From NCBI RefSeq assembly GCF_032854445.1, contig NC_088306.1, forward strand, positions 18,633,764-18,697,763: a stretch of DNA of 64,000 nucleotides, written 5' to 3'. How positions within the stretch are numbered: the stretch's first letter is position 1; the number at the start of each line of letters is the position of its first letter. The stretch comes from Liolophura sinensis (Eukaryota > Mollusca > Polyplacophora > Chitonida > Chitonidae). Below, piece after piece: positions 56,720-64,000 of the stretch. The translations under genes and the position numbers were made by a program. The notes under the pieces were generated by a model. It was not told the DNA's origin, did no database searches, and saw only the letters and a list, made by a program, of their open reading frames with translations.

Positions 56720-57915
56720 GCAAATAAGGGAAATCCCTATGGACCAGGTGATGTGACGTCACATTATTTAAACGTTATCCGAAATGGCCAGCGTATTTTA
56801 TCCAACTTTAAATTCATTTATGACACATCACAAATTCTGAAAAAAATTTATTTAAACGGCTTTGTCATATACTTTATATTTGGTTATTTCAAACTTCCGA
56901 AAAGAAGAAAATTTGCAATTAAGATTGTTCCTAATAACACATTTTCCCTCATTTCTCAAATTCAAAAGAAACATTTGCAACACCTACTTGTGATGGTTTT
57001 GTGACATTTGATAATTAATTCTTCAGTCACTGAATAGAAATAAATTCCTTGAGAAGGATGTAAAACAGAATATACCTAAATCCTACACGTTTCAAGAAAT
57101 ATTACACTGCATGCGAAAGATAAACTTATCTTGTAACCTGTGAAAATCAACCTACATATCTCGTTGAAAATGTCACAATTCTCAGCACATGGTTTATCTG
57201 TGTTAGGCCTTCGCCTTCCTGAGTAGACTTAATAATAACATTCAAAGAAATCCAACTATGCGATTGAAGAAACAGGACTTCAAGCTGTGTTTTTCTTTAT
57301 TTGATGGTAATTTAACGTCATGCTAAACAATTTTTCGACGTTTGACGTGGCGTACAGATTTGAAAGAGCCGTCGATGCCCGATTTTGACCACAGATATTC
57401 GCTGACCTGGCAGAAAACAGTAATACATACCTTGTCCAAACCGTCGTGGTGAGCTCATGCTTGAGTGGACGACTAAGAGGAAGCGGTCCGTAACACCACA
57501 AACTTTCGGGACACACAGAACAGTGGTAGCCTGGAGATTTTTGTCCGTGGTATGCATAATTTTCATGGCTATTGCTGGTATTGCAAGCCAAAACAGGTGC
57601 ATAGATCTGAAGGTCTATACACATATATAGCAGAGAAGTTCTCTGCCCAGCCGACATACACGTCAATATCTCCAGCACGAAAACCCCTCACAACTGATTT
57701 CTCTTATAAAATGCTACTAACACTCGTTAGGTGATAGGTTCAGAGCTGGTTAGGACGCAACTCAAATCACCTCAACTCGTACGAGTTGGTCCCATTCACT
57801 GATGGCCGTGCGACTTCAAGACTTGCTAGCACACAAATAACGACTATAGTACTCCAGTACAGTCTCTTCGTTAGTTCCCATACATGAGCGCTCAAGACCC
57901 GACGGAACCGACCAG
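56720..57915. other. Anonymous sequence with a SINE-B tail trace
   Basis: A SINE-B tail-like stretch (gtaatttaacgtcatgctaa, acaatttttcgac) lies at about 57305-57345. The minus frame 57280-57678 (132 codons, Cys-rich) overlaps it and matches no family I recognise. Confidence 0.45.
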
Positions 57916-58137
57916 CGGCCGATTTCTCAAAGACATTTTTGACTTATGTCAAAATTTAAAACCTTGTCACAATGGTTAGATTTTGCTAATGGAAGTTGAA
58001 ATTTTGAAACATGTGACCTCAGATAACATTTCTGAGGTGGTCGAAATTTCAATTCCTTGGGCCTCGAAAAATAAAATTTAAAATCGTATTTCAGGTGTAG
58101 ACTTAAGTCAGAAATGCCCATGTGGAATCGGCCCCAA
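57916..58137. mobile_element. MITE with ~35-bp terminal inverted repeats
   Basis: Left end ggccgatttctcaaagacat, and right end, read on the minus strand, GGGGCCGATTCCACATGGGC then ATTTCTGACTTAAG, are inverted copies. About 220 bp, no coding capacity. Confidence 0.75.
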
Positions 58138-58401
58138 GTGAGTCGAGTAGGGTCTTAAGGTCTCGTGTAATGTCATGTGAAAGACGCATTCGTTCAATGG
58201 ATCAAGCAAAAAATATAAATTTGACATCACTAATATCTCTGTGTCACCACAGACCACGGTATTTGATATTTTAAAACCTTTTTACTGGTTTACAAAAGTG
58301 GCTTAAGAACATAAATCGTTGTGCCGGACAGTGTTTAATGGCTTTAAGTAATACAATCTTTGTACTTCCATAGCTTGGTGTACAAAATCGGACGTAGTCC
58401 C

Positions 58402-58540
58402 GAGCCCAGTTTCACAAAGATGTTGTACATGTACGATAATCGCACATGTGGGACAAATGTGCGAGAATAGTGACGTCCAAATGTCATACCACAAATGAAC
58501 GATATAAAATGTTGCTCGCCGCCTTGTGAAACAGGGCCCT
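58402..58540. mobile_element. MITE-like element, GCCCAGTTTCACAAAG termini
   Basis: gagcccagtttcacaaagat at the left and ttgtgaaacagggccct at the right form an inverted pair about 140 bp apart. Confidence 0.65.
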
Positions 58541-58802
58541 GCATGGTGTCTGTGAAAAGTGTCTTCGGCATGGCGCTCCAGTGAGGCGCCTTGTATACAT
58601 GCCTGCATTGTGATTGGCTTGCTATGATACACGTATGTCCAAAATAATGCGACGTTTAAACCCCAATCTTAAGATGGAGAACGGTGAATGTTCGTAATAT
58701 TAATTTTTCAGTAGAACATATTCAAACCTGGAATCACGAACAAATTTACCACAGCATCTGTTCGCATGCATTAACAAACTGCAAAACTCGACAGGTATCT
58801 GT

Positions 58803-59057
58803 CTAAACATTTTGGTCGTATGAGGCAAACTCAGCATTACAGGCATTTATACCGTGATACTGACCGTCTTTGGTTTTTTGTTGGCGTCGACTGTCCACCA
58901 AGACGCACCTTCCATGTGTTACCAGTCTCAGAAAGTCCCTATATGGAAGTTTACATGTCGAAAAACACCTGTTAGATGCGATTGTCAGCGTTTGTGTTGA
59001 ATTTTCCTTAAAAGATTTCTGCCAAGAATCTTTAAATTTTCTGCCTTCGAATAATAA
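58803..59057 (-). pseudogene. Gal3ST-like sulfotransferase C-terminal fragment
   Basis: The minus-strand frame contains STQTLTIASNRCF, then CKLPYRDFLRLVTHGRCVL and VDSRRQQK. This lines up with the end of the Gal3ST-like gene at 63200-63370 (NQTLRIASSKF, KVPYRDCQWMATRGRHVL, QDIRRQQ). Only about 60 codons match. Upstream it runs into an AT-repeat, and no sulfate-donor-binding motifs are found nearby. Probably a remnant of a second, inverted family member, or a last exon of a gene reading leftwards. Confidence 0.7.
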
Positions 59058-61473
59058 TAATATATATATATATATCATATATATAACACCTGCACTGAAT
59101 TTTCCATTTTTGCAGAATTCCCTAAAGAATCACTGCCTTAGATAGTAATATTGACAACTGATTTCCACCTGTTCTTATTTTAGATCGTACAAAAAGTATC
59201 ATTTGTCGTCTGCTTGAGTAACTATTTAGTTTCTCTAAAGTCAGCACCATGCCGAGTTTCTAATCAGCTTCGGCTATGGTTTTCTTGAATTTCATGAACC
59301 GAAGAATGACATAATGGGGTTATGAATGAAGGACCAATTTCTGGCTCATACTTCTCAGGATTGTATAAATAATTCCTTCCTTTGATTTTTTCGTTAAATG
59401 TTTAAAATAGAGATAACAGATTGTTGAATAAAACTGGTTCATAGCAGCTCAAGCTAGCCTACCTCTTCTTATGTAGGGCCATGTTTTGAATATTAACCTT
59501 CTGCCCAAATAGTACCCAGCTATGCACCCTCTACCACCAAGGCTGAAGAAGAATAAGGAAAAAGTAAATACAGTGATGCTACCCGCAATTAAATAGACGT
59601 CATTGTCTATTCTAGAATTATTCAAAATGCTGTGTGGTGTTCACATTTAATAAATAATAACATGAAAACGATGCAATAGGACGAGACCTCGAGAATGCTT
59701 AGTCCACCAGCGGAATTTTGGTTTATGCTTAGCGAATAGAAAAATCTTCCTAATGAGAACGTATACGCTGTCTGCCAACTATATCAACTTCGCGACCTGC
59801 AATGCAGAATCGCCCCTGGTAGAAATCATAGAAATTATGCATACCACGAGCTAGGACAAAAATCTCCAAGCTACGACCATTCTGTGTGATCCGAAAGCGT
59901 GTGTTCTTACGGGCCTGCTCTCAGTTGCCCACTCAAGCATGGACTCGGTAAGACGACGTTGGGTTAGGTATGTATCGCTACTTAATGCTGTTCAGAGAAC
60001 GTCTGCTGTCAACATTGTCGCATAGGGGGACGCAATCGGGTATCACGACTTATCCGCTGATTGCTGAAGTAAACGTGTAAAATTACAGGATTTATGGCAT
60101 AATTAAGATATCTAAGTCCTTACACTGTAATAACAATCAGTGTGTTTTTACTGTAAAATTTGTTAGATTTGGGCTACAGCGCTTTTTTACTGCTGATAAA
60201 CAGCTCTCCCATAACTGTAAATTTACAGTTAAGTACGTAGTTAAGTAACCACGGTGCTGTAAAAGCTCGGCATCGTCTCATTTTTATTAGCAGTCCGGGT
60301 GCTGTAAAAGTATACATACAAGTCAAGTAGATGCATGGTGTATAGTTACAGCTGGTGATCGGTACATTAAAGTCAACAAAGTCTGACAACATTTTTCACA
60401 AGTCACATGACACAGTAGGGCTGTTTTTACCTCTGATTACAAAAGAGTTCTAGCGCGAAACTCCGCTATTCTTGGGGGTTTTAAAGCCATACTTTTCACT
60501 AGCAGACATGTTTCTGAGGCAGAAAAAAAAAGGAATCCTCCTCGACATACTTTAGACTTAGATTGAATGATTGGTGTTTTACGTCACATGTCATAGCTTT
60601 ACCGTGGCGAGAACAGTTACATTCAACAAATAAAGAACACAACGCTTGTAGACATGACATGTAAATGACAACGTCTAGATCCGTCACCTTTTACTATATG
60701 CTTTCTAGACAACTGGAACCCTATTGTTTTGACGCTCAAGGCCCCACGGGGCCTTTAGCTTTGTCCTCTTGGGACAAGCCATAACAGGAGAGTGTACGGT
60801 GGTCAACGTCATACTTAATGTAGCTGAGACAGATTTCCACAGCGCTTTATTTAGAGAAAGAAGCCATAAAAGTCTTGAAATAGGTTGACCGTCAAAATCT
60901 GAACCTTTCTATGCCGGCAGCTGGGAGGGGTGGCTAGCAACCCCGATGGGAACGTCACTCGCAGCCTCATCACCACCTGTCTCCTTGTGTCCTCTCCCTC
61001 AGAATTTCAAACTTTCATCATTAAAACTCATACCTGCCCAAAGCTTAGACAATTTCCATTATTTTGATACCAAGCATGCACCTGTACACCAAAAACGGCA
61101 GGCTGGCAGCAAAAAAAAAAGACTTTACACCCTAAAATACACAGAACTACCCTACTGAAAAACGGAAGTTGTAATGGGGTCCGTGTCCAGTACAATACCA
61201 CCGGATGGGAATGAAACAAAGGAGAGTTGCTGCCCTTGACTGCCGACGACACTGCGTTGCCGGAAATGATTTCGTCATGACGCAGCAGTCATAAGTTGAT
61301 CATTGCAAACAAAACGTGATTACTGTCATTCCTCATTAATCTTGCAAATGATGCTGTCTAATTTCTTTTAGTCGAAATAATATAGTTTTAAGCATATTTA
61401 TTACATTAATGCATAAATAGCAAATTGTGGAGGATTTACCCTGTTAACATTCATTTTATATGTTAAAACAAGA
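59058..61473. other. Intergenic, no gene seen
   Basis: (TA)n tracts lie at 59058-59085. A region of ctgtaaatttacag-type palindromes at 60110-60315 may be an old inverted-repeat element. A SINE-like tail (gattggtgttttacgtcaca) is at about 60570. Short frames have no recognisable motifs. Confidence 0.45.
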
Positions 61474-61475
61474 TC

Positions 61476-61630
61476 GTAAGTGGGAAGGTCTGTCAGCAAC
61501 CTGCGGATGGTCGTGGGTTTCCCCCGGGCTCTGCCCGGTTTCCACCCACCATAATGCTGGCCGCCGTCGTATAAGTGAAATATTCTTGAGTACGGCGTAA
61601 AACACCAATCAAAAAAAAAAAAAAAAAAAA
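61476..61630 (+). mobile_element. Young SINE-A, 5'-truncated, poly(A), perfect TSD
   Basis: Sense copy from gtaagtgggaaggtctgtca to accaatc followed by about 20 A. A perfect 12-bp duplication, taaaacaagatc, lies at 61464-61475 and 61631-61642. The body has few differences from the other copies' shared sequence, which with the long A-run suggests recent insertion. Confidence 0.96.
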
Positions 61631-62170
61631 TAAAACAAGATCAATTCATATTGATATCCCCTCGAAAAACGCCTGGCGAGGGGTCTAGAAAATAACGCAA
61701 ATATTTGCAAAAAATATCATCCATGTTTAAAAGACGGAATTGTAATTTAAAGATCAGAATCCAGGAATATAAAAAACGGAATTCCGTTTTAAAACGTAAG
61801 AATATCATATGTGGATATCCTTAGATATATTCATCTTGTGAAAACAACTTCATCACTTTGGACAGAGCAGCTAAACTCCCCTATTAGCTGCTTTTTAAAG
61901 CTTAATACCTTTATCATTTACTTTATCATATTTTTTAATCGAGAATTTGTCGAAACACAGGATATGTCCTCTTTTTTACGAACTAGAAGCAGAATGTAAA
62001 ACTAAACTTCTACTGTTCATGTATTACATACCGGCTTTGACTAAAACCTGTTCAACAGTTAGCTTTTTTTGTTAAAATCTTTTTGATTCCGTTTGCAATA
62101 CAGAATGAATTTAAACAGTTTCTAAAACAATATTCATTATGGTTAGTATAGCCACGTGATTTCATTACAG

Positions 62171-63375
62171 AAATGCCGCCTCACGTCGGATGTTCGTGTG
62201 CCTGATTACATGTGTGATGCTCCTTATGATAGCCATTATGCGGTCAGAGACAGTTTTCTGCTACTTCTCCAAGGCGACACCGAGTTTAACACGCTCAATT
62301 GTCCAGAGTCTTTGGTCTGATCGCGACAAACAGAGCGCAGTGTTTTCTCTTCCCCCTAAAGTATCCACGTCATCCTTCACTCCTGAACAGTCCCATAGAA
62401 ACGCGCATGCCAAGTGTAAGGAAAAACGTCACGTGATCTACGTCAGAATCCCCAAAACTGGAAGCAGCACGATGACCTATCTCATTTGGCGATTTGGAAA
62501 TTCCAGAGGTCTCAGGTTTTTGCTTCCAAGGCCAGGTTTTCAAGACACCCAACACAAACTCACGTTCAGAAGGTTTTACTTACCAAATGCGAACAAATAT
62601 TGCGATTTGATGGCCAATCACGTGATCTATGGTTACGCAAATTTCAAACGATATTTTCCTGCTGATGTTGTCTTCGTTTCTCTGTTACGAGAACCAATGG
62701 ACCAGTTATATTCAACCATCTATTACCTGAACTATAACATTCCTGGAGAAAACAAAGTAAAAAATTATTTACTCGACCCTGTAAAATATGAACCCAAATC
62801 TGGTTATCGATTCTTCACCCATAACCCAATGATGTCATATTTTGGCTTAGCTCCGAGTTATTTTCGAAATGTTGATAAAATCCGTCAAAAAATCGCAGAA
62901 GTTGATGACAAATTTGCAATGGTGTTGATTTTGGAGAAATTTGACGAGTCGCTGGTGTTACTCAAACGTAAGCTCTGCTGGACGACAAATGATATTTTAT
63001 ATATGGTCCAAAATGAGAACAGAAAAAAAACCAGTTGTAAATATTACCGCACAGGACAAAGAGAACCTAAAAAACTGGTCAATGGCGGACTACACTTTGT
63101 ATGAACACTTTCTTAGTAAACTTCAACGATCCATTGAAACCGAAGGGGAAGACTTTCAACAGGAACTCTCATTGTTCCGTGCTATTCAACGACAATTCGT
63201 GGAATTTTGCCGAAGTCCAAACTCTAACCAAACGCTGAGAATCGCGTCTAGTAAATTTTCTGCGAAATTTAAAGTTCCATACAGGGATTGTCAGTGGATG
63301 GCAACACGTGGACGGCACGTGCTACAGGACATTCGACGTCAACAAAGTCTGACCAATTTTTGTAATTATGAATAA
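62171..63375 (+). CDS. Galactose-3-O-sulfotransferase-family protein, one probable frameshift
   Basis: Golgi type II sulfotransferase of the Gal3ST family, which moves sulfate from PAPS to galactose on glycolipids or glycans. The ATG at 62190 opens a signal-anchor helix (MFVCLITCVMLLMIAIM). An AG acceptor at 62169-62170 and an open frame back to it suggest an upstream exon adding N-A-A-S-R-R, which would suit the cytosolic side of the anchor. 5' PAPS-binding motif RIPKTGSSTM lies at about residue 85-95, and 3' motif SLLREPMDQLYSTIYYL at about 163-180. Frame 62190-63104 ends early. Homology continues in the next frame (to 63375) after an A8 run at 63023-63030, where one extra A would explain the shift. 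Joined length is about 394 residues, near family size. Recent pseudogene or run-length error. Confidence 0.85.
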
Positions 63376-63376
63376 A
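63371..63376 (+). terminator. Poly(A) signal overlapping the stop codon
   Basis: AATAAA overlaps the TAA stop (63373-63375) of the sulfotransferase and is followed by an A-run to 63384. Whether it is used is unknown. Confidence 0.4.
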
Positions 63377-63384
63377 AAAAAAAA

Positions 63385-64000
63385 CTCTGAGCATGTATGC
63401 TAAAATATTAAGGTGGATTTGTAATTCGTTTATCACTTGTATCTGGCATATATATATTTATTATCTACCTATTACCAATATTTCACAAAGATATGACCAA
63501 AGTTGTCCATAATGACACAAAAACTCGGTGACAAGGAGCGGAGACAATGAGGTTTACTCGAAGTCTCTAGAAACTTTTCCCAAGATACCATAGCTCCAGA
63601 GCTGAAAAACAACACAAGAAAAACTATTTTTGTATTCTATATTTCGGCGTGACTTCAGGGATTAGTGAAGAAACAAAACCTTTCTCTCCTTCAGGAAACA
63701 GAAACAAACAGTTTTTTGTACATGGCCACATACTTACTTTGAAATATAGAACACCAAAACTTGGTGTTGACTTTAATGTTAGTCAGAAAAAAATATTGTT
63801 TTCACTGCCTATTAAAATGAGAAACGGTCATAATGAAAACGTTGTATGTAATGCAAAGCAATGAGTCCACAGTGAAAGAAAGTATGTATCCGCTATACAC
63901 TAAATGTTTCTCGTCTTGTGCCCAGTTGTTAATCAGCGCTGGGAACCAGCAGTTCGACAGTTCTCGGTCGGATTTCGAGGTAAGCGGACGGAACTCCTGG
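63385..64000. other. 3' flank of the sulfotransferase, no gene seen
   Basis: AT-rich sequence. The plus frame at 63649-63864 has no recognisable motif. Confidence 0.5.

Noticed and set aside
57280-57678. 132-codon Cys-containing minus-strand frame
   Set aside because: It overlaps a SINE-B tail trace at its end and matches no known domain.

Overview
The window is nuclear DNA of an animal, most likely a marine mollusc (bivalve) or a close lophotrochozoan relative. This rests on AT-rich, intron-bearing sequence, single-exon Toll-like receptor (TLR) genes in a local cluster, and dozens of tRNA-headed SINE copies of the kind widespread in molluscs. The species assignment is inference. Layout, 1-22.26 kb: a tandem segmental duplication. 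Unit A (1-9090) and unit B (12014-22262) each carry, on the minus strand, a TLR gene, a 39-bp minisatellite at its 3' end, an upstream block with a TATA-like box, a 51/57-bp minisatellite and several SINE remnants. A 2.9-kb spacer with a tRNA-Ala-like sequence and SINEs separates them. TLR-A reads intact (814 aa). TLR-B has three one-base deletions in its TIR domain. Unit B also holds a decayed Tc1-type (DD34E) transposon. 22.5-27 kb: two related degenerate minisatellites and SINE pieces. 27.0-29.8 kb: a third TLR (TLR-C) in the opposite orientation, a mosaic pseudogene with its own copy of the 39-bp array, followed by rearranged pieces of the A/B unit. 29.9-45.4 kb: no convincing gene. It holds SINEs, MITE-like inverted-repeat elements, a long (TA)n tract, a 30-bp array with CRE palindromes and a 1.6-kb 20-bp minisatellite. 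45.4-52.9 kb: a five-exon SLC16/monocarboxylate-transporter-like gene (482 aa, all introns phase 1). Its intron 2 is almost wholly a roughly 65-bp minisatellite in which each unit repeats the exon 2 end and its splice donor. 53-62.2 kb: MITEs, SINEs, small arrays and a minus-strand fragment of a Gal3ST-like sulfotransferase. 62.2-63.4 kb: a Gal3ST-family sulfotransferase with one probable frameshift in an A8 run. The most interesting theme is local: two unrelated genes each have a minisatellite seeded from their own functional boundary. In the TLRs it is the last codons plus stop. In the SLC16 gene it is the exon 2/intron 2 junction, giving about 37 tandem units that look like combined 3'/5' (recursive) splice sites. 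The TLR cluster also shows duplication, inversion away from the promoter block, mosaic divergence and frameshifting, as expected of a birth-and-death innate immune receptor family.
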